A stretch of 64,000 nt of DNA from Spinellus fusiger (lineage: Eukaryota; Mucoromycota; Mucoromycetes; Mucorales; Phycomycetaceae): the NCBI GenBank assembly GCA_025094145.1, contig JALLLS010000107.1:1-64000 (forward strand), in the 5' to 3' direction. Position numbers and translations under genes: made by a program. This document shows positions 11,325 through 22,549 of this stretch, one piece after another. The notes under the pieces were generated by a model, which saw nothing but the letters and a program-made list of their open reading frames with translations, searched no databases and was not told the DNA's origin. How positions within the stretch are numbered: the stretch's first letter is position 1; the number at the start of each line of letters is the position of its first letter.

Positions 11325-14300
11325 CATATACATATACATACATATACATATGCATACATATACACATACGGACACACATATAGACCATAGGACACATAGG
11401 ACACATAGAACACTGTGAATCCCCCTCTAGTTAAAAAAAATAATCCTTACCTCGATTACTGGGCTCACCAAATAAAAAGTTAGAGAACAACGAATGGGTC
11501 GATGGATCACTGCTGGGTTCTGTCAAGGTAGCAGAACGTCGCTTGGATGAGAACTGTCGGGCCCCTGCCACGGGTTTGCCTGGTCTTGCTCCCACAGGTC
11601 CTGCAGTGCTTGTAGATGTTCTTCTTCCACCGGGCATTTGGCCAATGGGAGTGATGGGAGGATGGGACAGTCGAGCCATGGGCTGTGTCGTTGTTTCTGA
11701 GGAAGAACAGGACAGAAGTCTGCTTGAGTTATAGCCCATAGGAGGAGGAATGACTCTTGTGAAGAGGGTAGGAGGATTGCCTTGGGGTTGATCCAAGTCA
11801 CTTCCTACTGTGGGTGCTGTGTGTGTGTGGATGTGGATGTGGATAGTGTAATACAATCCATGATACAATCCATGATACAACACAACACAACAGATCAGAC
11901 CATAGTGAGAAATGGATTCTTTTGTATAAGAACATGGCCATAAGGGGTTTCCATTGGGCTATTCTACATGTACAAAACAGAGTGCAAGTTACCTATTTCC
12001 CCACTTGTCGTGGGTAATAAACAGTGAGGAAGAGCATGGAGACGAAGACTGGGTGCGGCTGTGCATGGAAGAAGAGGGGGTCGGTTGGCGTGATTAGACA
12101 CACCACGCCTATCACTAAAAAGACCAGAGGCTATGGGTGTGGTGGTAGTAGGAGTATATATAGTAGGAGTAGGAGTAGGGGCAGAAGTAGGAGCAGGAGC
12201 AGAAGTAGAGGTAGTTGTTGGAGAAGAAAAAGTGGTGGTGATGGTGGGTGTGGTATAGAGAGGAAGAGCAGTCGTAGGCATCGTCGGCATTGTCCCTGTA
12301 GCAGGAGTGCCACCACCTACTTGACTTACTAGTGGTCCTACCAAGGCATCCATTAATGTCCGCTGCCTTGTTTCTTCCGTCATATTCAACTGGTCCAGAA
12401 GAGGGCTTCGCATCGTAGCTGATGTTGTGCGGTGAGAAGCATAAAGAGACTCAAATGCAGGTTTCTTGGGTGGTGTTGTAGTCTCTTGACTCTGCTTTTC
12501 CTGTCGCTGTTCTTCTCGTCTTTTCTCCTGCTCTCTTCTCTGGGCTACTTCTTTCTCCTGTCGTGCCTTTTCAGCTAATAATGCATATCGTTTCTTCTCT
12601 TCTTCCTTCTTTGACGCCTTTTCAGCCATCTCACGACGCTCTTGCTCATCCTTTTCTTTGCGTTTTCTCTCTTTTTCCGCTGCTGCTGCTTTTTCACGTT
12701 CCTCTTTTAATCTTCGTCGTTTCTCCTCCTCTTTTCGTAATCTTCCTTCTTCTCTTTGTCGTTTCTCCTCCTCCTTCCGCAGTCTTTCTTGTTCACGTCG
12801 CTGTCGTTCTTCAGCAAGTCGTTGTTCAGCCTTTGCCTTTTCTGCTTCTTCAGCAGCCCTTTTTTCTGCCTCTAAAGCCAACCGCTCTGTCTCCTGCTGT
12901 TGTTTAAGCTGACTGGAGAATACACACATATAGACATGTATATTAATATATATGTATATATATATATTAGTAGGTTCATTCTGTGGGTGAGGATGGATCT
13001 CATTCATGCCTACCGCTTCTGTTCCTTTTTACGTTCCTTCTCCTTTTGCTTCTTGGCTTCTCTTTCTTCTTTCTGCTTTTCTTCATCTTCTAATTCCTGG
13101 ATCAGGCGCTGCTGTCTTTCTCTTGCCACTTTTTCACGGTACGCAGCAAGTACACGCTGTTCAAACATACGGGCAGCAAAGATTTGGAACATCCTTCGTC
13201 CTTCTTCCATGCGCTGTTCTTCTGTTCGAGTGTCCTACCATGCGTCGTATAGATCAGTCTCTTGTGGTAGTGTTGCACTCTTTCATTGAGATTTACCTCG
13301 TCTTCTACTTCATATGCTTCATCCTCATCCTCGTCTTCTTCATAATACCCGTCTTCTGGCTCCAGGTCAATCTTTTCCTCCTGCTGCATCCTTCGTTCAG
13401 CAAGTCTTTCCATCATATCAAGGAACTTTTTGCCATCATTCTTCAATAGATCATCGGCTACAGTAAGAATACCACCTAGAAACAGATATAGCACATTCCT
13501 CCCTCATAAGTCATCTTTCTTTTGACTCTGTTGGAAGTGACTCTCCTACCTCTTACTGTAAGGCTATCACCAAACCCAAACCTATCACTATTGCCAAAAT
13601 GTGTGCGTTTTGCCATTTGTAAGTTGTATGGCATTTCTTCATAAGAGCTCTGTTCAGCATCAGAGCCTGCTTCTGGCATTTCCTCCTCTTCATCCTCCTC
13701 TTCATCGTCTTCGTCGTTGTCCTCTTCATCGTCTTCGTCTTCGTCGTCGTCCGCGTCATCGTCTTCTGCGTCGTCGTCGTCTTCTTCATCAATCTCCTCT
13801 ACGTACTCCTCAATCTCCTCTACGTACTCTTCCAGTCGCTCCTGGTCAAATTCATGCATTTCTGGTGGTGCATAACCAGACAGTGCATTGGATGCCCCAT
13901 AAATACGTGTATGTTGCTGATGATTAGCATACTGCTCCAGTTCCTCATAATAAGCATCGTAAAGAACCTCGAGTTCATCTTCAATAGCTGTTCTATTGTT
14001 CTCCCTGTCAGTCCATCCAACTCTCATTTCTTCTCTCTCACTCACACACACACGACTACTTCTCATTATAGTTTACCTCTTCTTGCCACACACTGAACAG
14101 TTGCAGTTGTGCTTTTGCTGTTCCTTCATCTTTCGTAACACCGCCTCCTTTTCTACCTTGACAAGTGACCGTCGCTCTTCTTCTCCCAGTTGCAGCCAGA
14201 ACTCTCTTATCTTTTGTCGTTCTTCTGTATTGCTCATACTGGACCATATTTCGTCGGATGTGGATTGTGAAGGATGGGATGAGAGCCAATGGCTACTGTC

Positions 14301-14459
14301 ATAGTTGGTCTTGCTTTTGTTCTTCTTTTTCTTTTTCTTTTTGGCGGTGGCGGCTGTGCATGCTGTGTCCGGTATCGCTATTTCTTGTGGCATGGCAGCA
14401 GAATGAGAGTTTGTCATGGGTATTTTGGAAGTTGGCTGCATGGGTTTTGTTATTTGCAT
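10235..14459 (-). CDS. NST1: Stress response protein Nst1
   Basis: Fungal Nst1 (salt/stress-tolerance protein), 1056 aa in eight exons: 14459-14077, 13992-13550, 13475-13297, 13234-13014, 12912-11993, 11816-11451, 11201-11011, 10702-10235 (3171 nt). Recognised from the conserved N-terminal block [49 protein letters not shown] and [21 protein letters not shown] long Asp/Glu-rich acidic segment follows, then [14 protein letters not shown], a ~150-residue Glu/Lys/Arg coiled coil ([19 protein letters not shown]) and a Pro/Ser/Thr-rich tail ending [11 protein letters not shown] Lys-rich run near residue 40 looks like a nuclear signal. Start ATG at 14459 precedes the first conserved block by about 80 residues. 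Introns 6 and 7 are long because of microsatellites. Confidence 0.95.
10731..10915. repeat. (AGTATT)n hexanucleotide array in NST1 intron 7
   Basis: Some thirty near-perfect copies of AGTATT occupy most of the 308-bp intron between the 11010 donor and 10703 acceptor (minus strand). The other NST1 introns, except the microsatellite-bearing intron 6, are 62-176 bp. Confidence 0.9.
11230..11360. repeat. (CA)n/(TA)n and CATATA microsatellite in NST1 intron 6
   Basis: An (AC)n run, a (TA)n run and many CATATA hexamers fill the 249-bp intron between donor 11450 and acceptor 11202. Confidence 0.85.
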
Positions 14460-14563
14460 GAGAAAACAGATAGAGATGAAATGATGGTGGTGGTGGTGGA
14501 GTATATATATAAATATATATATAAATATATAAATATATATATAAATATATAAAGGGCGTTGTC

Positions 14564-14594
<31 letters not shown>

Positions 14595-15369
14595 TTATTT
14601 TTTTTTAACTAATAAAGGAAGATAAAATAATAAATAATAATAATAAAAAAGGTACGTAGGCCTGTGCGCAAGTGGAATGAAGTGTTTCTACGTGTTTTAC
14701 TGTAGGTATGTAGGTATGTTTTACTGTAGGTGTATTGATGTGAGTCTGTCCGTTCCTCAGTTCAGTTCAGTTCAGTTCAGTTCAGTCGATGAGTTGAGTG
14801 AGTTTTCTTTCTCTCTCTTTCTCTCTCTCTCTCTAGAAAGATTGAGAAAAAGCTAAGGGGAGGAGTTCTTTTTGTTAGGCACGTCGGCTCTTTCTTCGGT
14901 GACTCTTTTTTATTTTTTATTTTTATTTTTTTCCTTCTGTTTTGGTAGGCTTGTCTTTTAGGCAGGCTATTTTAGCGCACAGTCAAACTTAAGTAGAAAT
15001 ACAAAAGTAAATAAACAGAACAAAAGAAATAAAGGGAAAAATAAAACCGCGCTGATGAAATCCCTTACCCACAAAAATCACAGCAAGGTGTATTGCATAT
15101 CCTTTTTTAAAATATAAAAACTAGTGACGTCAATAAGGAGAAAGGCCATGGCTATGTTTATTATGACAGTAGGAGAACTCAAAGGTGGGTGTGGGTGTAA
15201 ATGAGTATCAGGTTAAATTTCAGGTCAATAGTGTCAGAATCAGTGTTGAAGTAGAAATAGTGAGTGATGAGATGAAATCCCTTTAAACAAAGTAATTGAT
15301 AAGTGAATAATAAGTATACCTACTTATAGTTTCATATGGAACTGTAGTGAACTAATAATTATAAATGCC
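14460..15369. other. Upstream region of NST1 with tandem repeats
   Basis: No gene seen. Contains a (TATA/AAATATA) run at 14500-14550, T-rich tract at 14564-14610, GTAGGTAT repeats near 14705-14735, a perfect (CAGTT)n run at 14757-14785 and a CT-rich run at 14808-14834. The 5' part is presumably the NST1 promoter. Confidence 0.5.
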
Positions 15370-15964
15370 TACACACCAGGAGATTTTTCTGGCCTTTAAG
15401 CGATGATATCTTCGCCCTTTAAAACCAAAGATTTCTTGCCTTTTATGGGCCTGTGTTTAAAATAAAAGGTTTGCGGATATCAAAAATATTATTTCCTTTT
15501 GTAGTATACCTCACTATCAAATTATATTATCAATAGAATATACTGTTTATGGATAAAATTGTTTATTGTAATAGTATAGCTAATACTATAGTATGACTAT
15601 AGCTACTGCCCAAGTGCATTCCCTCATAGCAATAGAATCCACACCCTAAAAGCTTTGAGCTTTATCCTTGGGAGATAGATAAATATGCTCAGGAGTATAC
15701 CCTAGACAGCCTAGACACCTTAGACAGTATAGAAGGAAAAAGACCACTTGAGACTGACTTGAGAAAGAGTCTTTACTTGCCTAATAACAGAAGAGTGTAT
15801 TAGTAATAATTCAATAAGAGAGATAGTATGCTTACCTTGTACTTAATACTTGTCTTGAGAATAATGAGTCATATATCATCTATTAGAAGAAGAGTCAGTG
15901 CTATGTCTTGTGGATTGTAATGAGCTCAAGCCCAGATGAAAGGCTCTTCTAACAGTTACTCTTA

Positions 15965-16136
15965 TTTTTGTTCTCAAGATCTGCCACACTTATAACATAA
16001 ATATCCTCACTGAGGTATTAGTGAATTTCAACACTATCCGCGCTTGCCAAAGTTATGGAATTGTTTGGAACAGAGATGTGAATGCATCAAAGAATATCTA
16101 TACAATTGCAGAAGAGGGATTAAATGTTCGCTACTG
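15965..16136 (+). pseudogene. Fanzor (eukaryotic TnpB-like nuclease), C-terminal zinc-ribbon/RuvC-III exon remnant
   Basis: After an acceptor TCAAG the frame reads ICHTYNINILTEV, then CQSYGIVWNRDVNASKNI and stops at 16134. The WNRDVNASKNI block is the hallmark RuvC-III motif of TnpB/Fanzor proteins, with the Cys pairs of the OrfB zinc ribbon just before it. One zinc-ligand Cys is lost here (CHTY against CHTC in the 30-kb copy), so this copy is inactive besides being truncated. Fanzors are known eukaryotic RNA-guided DNA nucleases found in fungal transposons. Confidence 0.72.
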
Positions 16137-16375
16137 ACCAGTTCCATTCTGTCGAGAAGCATAGATACTCTTTGATGCATTCATATCATATATCGCCACA
16201 TCGAAAGTGGTTTCCTTCGGGATTCAGATATTTACAGGTAAATCTACATAATAATCTTTATTTAAGAACTAACATGAATATATTTCACTTTTTTTGCTCC
16301 TTTTCAAATCCATGTCATTTCTAAACAATTGTAGTTTGACTATTTCCTTTTATATCCTAAAGACCTCCTGGTGTG
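16130..16375 (+). ncRNA. Candidate guide (omega-like) RNA region at the right end of Fanzor element F1
   Basis: The roughly 245 bp from the Fanzor stop to the element boundary are non-coding. They stay clearly alignable with 30300-30530 (reverse strand), although the protein part has decayed. A short hairpin (CCAC..GTGG, near 16187-16210) is kept in both copies with changes confined to the loop. In TnpB/Fanzor systems the guide RNA scaffold overlaps this end. Transcription is not shown; this is inference from position and conservation. Confidence 0.35.
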
Positions 16376-16377
16376 TA

Positions 16378-16903
16378 ACAAACACAACTACAAACCCAAT
16401 TGTATCTTCTACATTAAACAACAACAATTGAGTAGGCAGCAAATCATAAAATAAAAATAAAAACAGCTACAAAATCAATGGTCTGGGATGGAACAGCTTG
16501 GATAAGACATAGCATATTTGATGCAGTGGATAGATTTTCTAAAGATTGTATGAGAGTGCAGCAGCCTGCATTAGAATGTGTATGTTTTTATTTTTTTATT
16601 TTTATTTTTTTTTGGTTTTTAGTAGAAAACTATAATAAGTTTTTCAGGTGCTAATCCTACCAGAAGAATGACAATTAAGACCTCTTTATGTGATACTGGC
16701 TGCACGTATGAAGAGTCGCCTATTTCTTAATATCTGGTGCACGGTAGCAATACCATAGTCTATTCTATGTACTCATTCTTCAGGTACATCTGAATATATC
16801 CACTCCAAAGTGAAGATAGCAGCCAATGTATGTCTTAAACACTAATCAAATCATTAAACACTCAACACATCTCTTTCTATGAAAACACAAAGATGTACAC
16901 ACC
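16378..16903. other. AT-rich spacer between two transposon copies
   Basis: No gene or recognisable repeat end; a T-rich tract lies at 16588-16622. Confidence 0.5.
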
Positions 16904-16905
16904 TA

Positions 16906-18129
16906 CACACTAGAAGATTTTTCTGGCCTTTAAGCGATGATATCTCCTTCCTTTTACATCGTTGAATAAACGCACGTTTTATGGGCCTGTGTTTAAAATC
17001 AAAAGGTTTGCAAGTATCCAAATATTTATTTCTTTTTGTAGTATACCTCACTATCAAATTATATTATCAATAGAATATACTGTTTATGGATAAAATTGTT
17101 TATTGTAATAGTATAGCTAATACTATAGTATGACTATAGCTACTGCCCAAGTGCATTCCCTCATATCAATAGAATCCATACCCTAAAGGTCTTGTGCTTT
17201 ATTCTTGGGAGATAGATAACTATGTTCAGGAGTATACCCTAGACATTATTGACCTTGTAGAAGACCACCTAAGACTGACTTGAAAGTAGTCTTTACTTGC
17301 CTAATAACAATGCATTGAATGTGTTGTACATTAGAGTAGCCATAGCCCAGATAAAGACATTGCTTACCCTTTTTACTTCTAAAATAGCCTTTGTTGGTGT
17401 CTATCACTTCCTTTTATTGTTTCTCTTTGTTAATAATAGTAGATTACCTTGTTTATTTATGCTCATCTTGACGAGTACTTAAATATCAAGTTGTATGGAC
17501 AGTCTAGGAAATAACAAGAGGGGAATATCAAAACAAATAATAATCTTTCTTTCTCTATTCTGGTGAAGTGTGCACTAGCCTCCACTCATAAAATCCACAA
17601 GTCAAACAATTCACACTCTAATTTCCTTGAGCCTAAGTGACAGTATTAGAAACAATACTTTATAATCATTAAGCACCACTGTTAATAACAGTTACAATAA
17701 GATAATTGAGGTGATTATAGATAGTGAGTCAATAAATAAATACAATGTTCTTAATATAAGTAAAATTAGTTCTATTTTATGGACAATAACCTCTAGAGTT
17801 AATTCAGTGTGTGTCTTATAATAAACATCTTTCTTAAGCAGTGTTATACTGCAAATACTGAGCATATAGATAACACATTATGTTAAACAATAGATGCAGT
17901 GACTGAGTTGTAATATTAAGTGGATTCTGGTTCTATTTCTTGTCTTTACAGCCAATTCTATACTTTTAAATTGCAAAGTCAATCATCATTGCTTAAACAG
18001 GCAAGTAGAGTTTAAAAATGACCATTTAGACATCGAAAAGGCATTTTTAAACACATGAGCCAATCATAAGAATATTGTAATCTCATTCTCAGGATAATTC
18101 CTTATATATTCCAAAAATCTCCTGGTGTG
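16906..18129 (+). mobile_element. TA-flanked transposon copy F2 (decayed, no transposase or Fanzor left)
   Basis: Same family as F1. TA at 16904-05 and 18130-31; left end CACACTAGAAG then ATTTTTCTGGCCTTTAAGCG; right end on minus CACACCAGGAG then ATTTTTGGAATATATAAGG. The first ~380 bp parallel F1 closely, including TATACCTCACTATCAAATT. The rest diverges and encodes nothing recognisable. Some inner sequence (17340-17480) recurs inverted at 58.77-58.88 kb. Confidence 0.65.
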
Positions 18130-18131
18130 TA

Positions 18132-18831
18132 TATCAATAATATTACATCTCAATTTGGTAATCGTCTCTGAGGGAAAATGACATCCGCCCAGTGTGCTTT
18201 TGTAGATATCACAAGAGAAAACGTGACTCCAAAGATACTACTAGAACCAAGAAAGAATCTAAGCCTAAGGGTTTCTTTTTCTCCTTCTCCTCCTTCTCAA
18301 GTGATCTCTGGAGCCTCAGTTGAGTGACTGATGGAGACATATAGTACAGGCAAACTATCTAAAGAAGAATGGAGTGTGTTTTATTTGGTTTTGTTATGCA
18401 AAAGAGAGTACACTGTTTAGTACAACTGAAGAGAGTACTCAGTTAAATCCATCTTATCCACCCACATCTCCCAATGTCGAACCTATTCTTCTTTCTTTCT
18501 TTCTTCTTTCTTCTATATATATATAAACAACAACAGCAGCAGTCCATTCTAATTCTACCAAGAGCCAAGACAAGAGAAAAGGAACCATAAGACATTAGCA
18601 TTTATTTTATGAAAGGCACAACAGCAAGAAAGGGAGGAGTGACAAGGGGGCAAGGGAATGGCGTAGAGGGTCAAAAGACTCCAAGGGAATAAGGAAGAAA
18701 AGGAAAAAGCCAGTCAGGTTCAAAATGATAAACATTCCAAGGGGGTTGAGAAAATCAAATAAAATGCAAAGGGACAAACATCTCGAGATAAGCGACTTAC
18801 TTTTGGATCGTTTCCTTGTCTTTGTTTTCTT
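18132..18831. other. Region upstream of the 18.8-kb gene
   Basis: Contains CT-rich (18273-18298, 18488-18515) and TATATA tracts and an AGCAGCAG run. No convincing conserved reading frame; probably promoter and 5' UTR of the next gene. A 5' exon cannot be excluded. Confidence 0.45.
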
Positions 18832-19266
18832 ATGCATTCTCTTCTTACTGTCTTACCACCATTAAAACGCACTCAGAAACAAGTGAGGTTTGCTCCAGTG
18901 ATAGAACCCACAGTCCGCCACCATGTCAGAACAATGTCTGCACCTGTCTTGCCCAGTCAGTCCAATAGGCTTTCATTGGATCTATTGCTTGATGCTATTG
19001 ATCTGGACCAACAAATGAATGAACAATTCAAGGACCAGGTGGCTAGAAGGAGCATTGGTATATCCAAACCAAGCCAGTTCAAGTCTACTCTCAGAAGAAG
19101 ATCCAAGTCTGCTCCCGGTGTACTGCAAAGGCCCACGCGTGTTTCTTGCACTCGTTGGTGGGCATTGGGTATGCCTCAGGATAAACTCTTGACAGAGAGT
19201 GGAGCTGAGCAGGTGGCTCAAGAGATTGTTCAGAAACACATTGAAAGTGCATTGAAAAGACCATAA
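18832..19266 (+). CDS. Small hypothetical protein with RVxF-like motif
   Basis: Uninterrupted 144-codon frame from ATG 18832 to TAA 19264-19266. I do not recognise a family. Visible features: N-terminal KQVRFAPV, which fits the RVxF motif used to dock protein phosphatase 1 ([RK]-x-V-x-F); a basic serine-rich central part (SQFKSTLRRRSKSAPG) with possible basophilic kinase sites; and a Trp-containing C-terminal segment (RWWALGMPQDKLL) followed by an amphipathic helix (QVAQEIVQKHIESALKRP). Codon use is unlike the AT-rich flanks, supporting a real gene. Upstream exons are possible. Confidence 0.6.
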   Translation: MHSLLTVLPPLKRTQKQVRFAPVIEPTVRHHVRTMSAPVLPSQSNRLSLDLLLDAIDLDQQMNEQFKDQVARRSIGISKPSQFKSTLRRRSKSAPGVLQRPTRVSCTRWWALGMPQDKLLTESGAEQVAQEIVQKHIESALKRP

Positions 19267-19727
19267 AAACATACCTGCCTTGCCTACTGACCTTTTAATC
19301 TCTTGCTACATACACTCATACACTCATACCTTCCTACATATAAAAAGAGTGACCCCTGCTCTTCTTTTCTTTTGTTATCATTGCATTTCCCTATAGATTG
19401 GGATCTTTATTTTAAGTTTAGACTATTTACTTTATGTGTGTAAATGTTTTCCATTCTTATGGATTCCTAACCTACAAACACAAACAAACAAGCACTAGTG
19501 TAGACTATATATTTACCACTTGCTATACTTACAACACAATTAAATAAAATACAATAACATATACAATAATATATACAATAGCATATACAATAGCATATGC
19601 ATTAAAATAATATAGAAATACATGACATTCTCATCCCATGGAAATATCTTTTATTATCCTACAAACAATACAAAACAAAACAAAACAAAACAAAACAAAA
19701 CAAAAAAGAATAGAAAAAAGAAAATAT
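19267..19727. other. Convergent intergenic region
   Basis: 3' ends of the small gene and of the SH3 gene meet here. Holds imperfect ATACAATA repeats (19540-19600) and a perfect (CAAAA)n run at about 19668-19705. No gene. Confidence 0.55.
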
Positions 19728-22549
19728 TTAACAAGCGTACACCTTGACTGCATCTGCCATTAATTGATCCAGCATCTATGAATAGTGTAATTAGTACTGT
19801 AGGGCACTTTTTTGGTAAAAGTAAAGAAATACAACAGACTACAATAGAATACCTCTTCCAACTGCTCTAAACGGAGTTGATGATCTTTATACACTTCAAG
19901 GATTTCGCTTCGAAGGGGAGATGTTCCTTGAGAAGACCTTTTTTGGCTTTCATCTTCGTAACGACATGCACCTCGAATCATTACCATCATGTCTTCCATA
20001 CCAAAATCATCACAAAAGAGCATAGAATCTACATGTCGGCGTTGTTTTCCTGTCTCTCCAGAAACATGGGAGTGTCGTTTCTCATGGGTGGTGTCTCCTC
20101 CGTCTCCTCTGGTAGCATCTACATTACTCCGTGCTGATACTCTACGACTGGGAGGACGTATGACTTCATCTGTCCGTCGTTCATTATAAGCAATGGTGGT
20201 GGCAGCAGCAGCAGTAGTAGTGGTGTTGGTGGGTGTAGGGTATGATGGGGAGACTGGAGAAGCGAGTCTATCTATTCCACCTTGGATCTGAACACAGGGA
20301 CGAGGAGAGGTGGAATTGGTACGTTCGCCCTCACCTGCAGTCTCTTGTTCCTTATCAATCATAGCCCGAAGCACAAAGAACAGCTCATCGTGACGGGGAG
20401 CATGGATAGTAGAAGAAAGAGAGCTCATGGAAGATCGGTCTGGGTTGCTTAACCGTCGTGTCAGAGCAGGAAGAGAATCACCATAGACCGATTGAATGGT
20501 TTGATGATTCGACAAGAGGTGTTCTCGACCGTAATGACTCATAGCAAGACCATAGGCAACAGGGATCTCTCCTTGCAAGTGCAATGTCTCTAGAGTTTCT
20601 TCCATGGCTTCTCCTTCGACAATACCATTCAAGACATGGAATTTCTCCAGCAGCAGGGAAATGACCTCGGACACAAGCATCCATGGACCCACACTCACTA
20701 GTTTATCCAGTCTGTCTTGGTCTGGTCTAAGACTGCTAGTAGAGCCATATACTTCAGAGGCTAATAAACAGGCCTTGATCTGTAGTAGACCACGGTCCTC
20801 TGCTTTGCGTGGCCTGGCTTCCAACAAGAATCGTACTTGTTCTACAGCAGGTCCTTCACGAGGTCCTCCCATATGAGCACTGCCACTGGTGGACATGAGC
20901 TGGGAGATACGACGTGCTTTCTTAAGGGAAGGCATGGGAGTATTGCGATGAGCCATCAATGAATGGTAAATGGCCAATGGTTTATCAGAAGGAACAAGCG
21001 TAGAGACATCGCCATCGATGCCTTTTACTGTTAAATGGAATTCATACTGGTCTGTTATCAAAGGATGTTCTAGTTGTGTGTTAAAGGCCTCGATAGCACG
21101 AATCACAAGATCCCCTGATGTGGTGGTGGGTGTCGTTGCTAAAAGAACAGGATCAAGCGATGCCTCCATACTATCTCCATAGATCTTCAGCAGGGTCTGT
21201 TGGAGTCCTTGTTCATGCTGTGAATCCACACTGCCTGTTCTCTCTCTCTCAGAATTTACTGTAGATTGGGAGCTAATGGAGGCTGTTTCCAACAAGCTAT
21301 CGACGGATTTACGATCCCTCCTCTTCTTGTCTTTACTACGAGAAGTGGGTCTACGCTGTCCATGGCGGTCTCTGCGGTCTTCCACGGCTGCTCCTTCCAG
21401 ACTCATTCTGTGCTCTGTATCTGACATGTCGTGTTCCTCCATGTCCCGTCCAAGGCCAAGGGTGTCTAGTCCATCCAACAAGGCATGGTCCATCACTCCA
21501 GACTCTCTTTCTGTGGATTCAATGAGACGAGAATCAATCAGAGATCCCTCATCACTCATGCGTCTGCCTGGCTCTTCATGGGCATACCGATCCAAAGCAA
21601 GAGATCCATCTTGGTAGTCTTCAATCCCATACATCTGACGTTCCTCCATGTACTCGTAATTATCTGAACTATCACTACTGTCTGTACCAGAAGAGAGGAT
21701 GTCTTCCTGCCACTCTTCAAACTCTTCCTCAAACTCCTCATCATCACTCAACCCAAAGATCACCTGGGCTTGGAACTGGACTCCTTTGGACAGAGTTACT
21801 TTCTTGGTATTGATGGGTTTACTAAAGGGAGGAATAGGAAATGCATCTTGGATGTCTCTTCGTGTCAGCTATATCCATTGATCCTTGGTGAGTGAGTGGT
21901 GGTCATTGTAGCTAGTGGTGTGAAATCTATGCATGCGCTCTATAGAGCAGTTTACCTCAATATTACGATGAGAATTCAGACGGGCCAACCGTTCATAAGG
22001 TGTCTATAGTTCACCACAGGCGTAAGTCCGATGCCTTTTAGTGCTGCCACCACCACTCCTACTCCTCCTCCTACTTACTTCTATGTTTTCAGCAGGAATG
22101 TAACCAATCTCTGCTGTTTTCAGGACCTTCACCAGCCACCAGTATGAATTTGTATCATCCAACAATGTTAAAGTGTCTCCTTTGACTACAGAAGCCTGTC
22201 CTTCCACCGTAGCAGCAAAAGTATGAAGAGCATACACAAGATCAAAATCGATATTGGCGTCGGGAATACTCAGAATAGAGTCCAGGTCATCTTCCTCCTC
22301 CAACTCTTCCTCCTCAAACTCTTCCTCCTCAAACTCCTCTTGCTGTTCTTGTTCTTTGCGTGCTCTTTCTTCTTCTGCTCTCTTTCTCCGTCTTTTCTTT
22401 CGTTCTTCTTCTTCCACTACCAAGTCATGCACTTCATCTGTGTAATGGTCTTCATCCATAGTATCATCGTACAATGAGGGGTTGTCTGTGGATCCATAAG
22501 GGTCGTCGCTGCTGTAGCCTGATATTCTTTTACTGTTTCTAAAGGACAT
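19728..22549 (-). CDS. Tea4/Bud14-like SH3-domain polarity protein
   Basis: 860-aa protein in four exons: 22549-22079, 22003-21956, 21868-19853, 19775-19728 (2583 nt). Residues 1-95 are acidic with a Glu/Lys coiled-coil stretch. An SH3 domain follows (about 105-160): DLVYALHTFAATVEGQASVV, KGDTLTLLDDTNSYWWLVKV, IGYIPAENIETPYERLARLN. This continuation into LARLNSHRNIE is typical of fungal Tea4/Bud14 proteins, which link the cell-end machinery to PP1 and formins. The large third exon is acidic, then Ser/Arg-rich, and has a section (LVIRAIEAFNTQ, YEFHLTVKGIDGDVSTL) that may be a Ras-association-like fold. The 15-residue last exon (MLDQLMADAVKVYAC) is conserved-looking. SH3 assignment is firm; the Tea4/Bud14 subfamily is inferred. 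Confidence 0.8.

Larger units (their letters stand above)
15372..16375 (+). mobile_element. TA-flanked transposon copy F1 with Fanzor C-terminal remnant
   Basis: Element bounded by TA (15370-71 and 16376-77) and inverted CACACCAGGAG ends. The left end (type A) continues ATTTTTCTGGCCTTTAAGCG. The right end, read inward on minus (type B), continues GTCTTTAGGATATAAAAGG. About 1.0 kb long. The left 560 bp are non-coding and matched, in places, by copies at 16.9 and 59 kb. A junction near 15950 jumps straight into the last intron and exon of a Fanzor gene, so the central coding region is deleted. TA duplication is typical of Tc1/mariner-type transposition; which transposase moved it is not shown. 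Confidence 0.75.

Noticed and set aside
18607..18837. 76-codon hydrophobic minus-strand frame
   Set aside because: No conserved pattern, overlaps the start of the 18.8-kb gene; likely chance.
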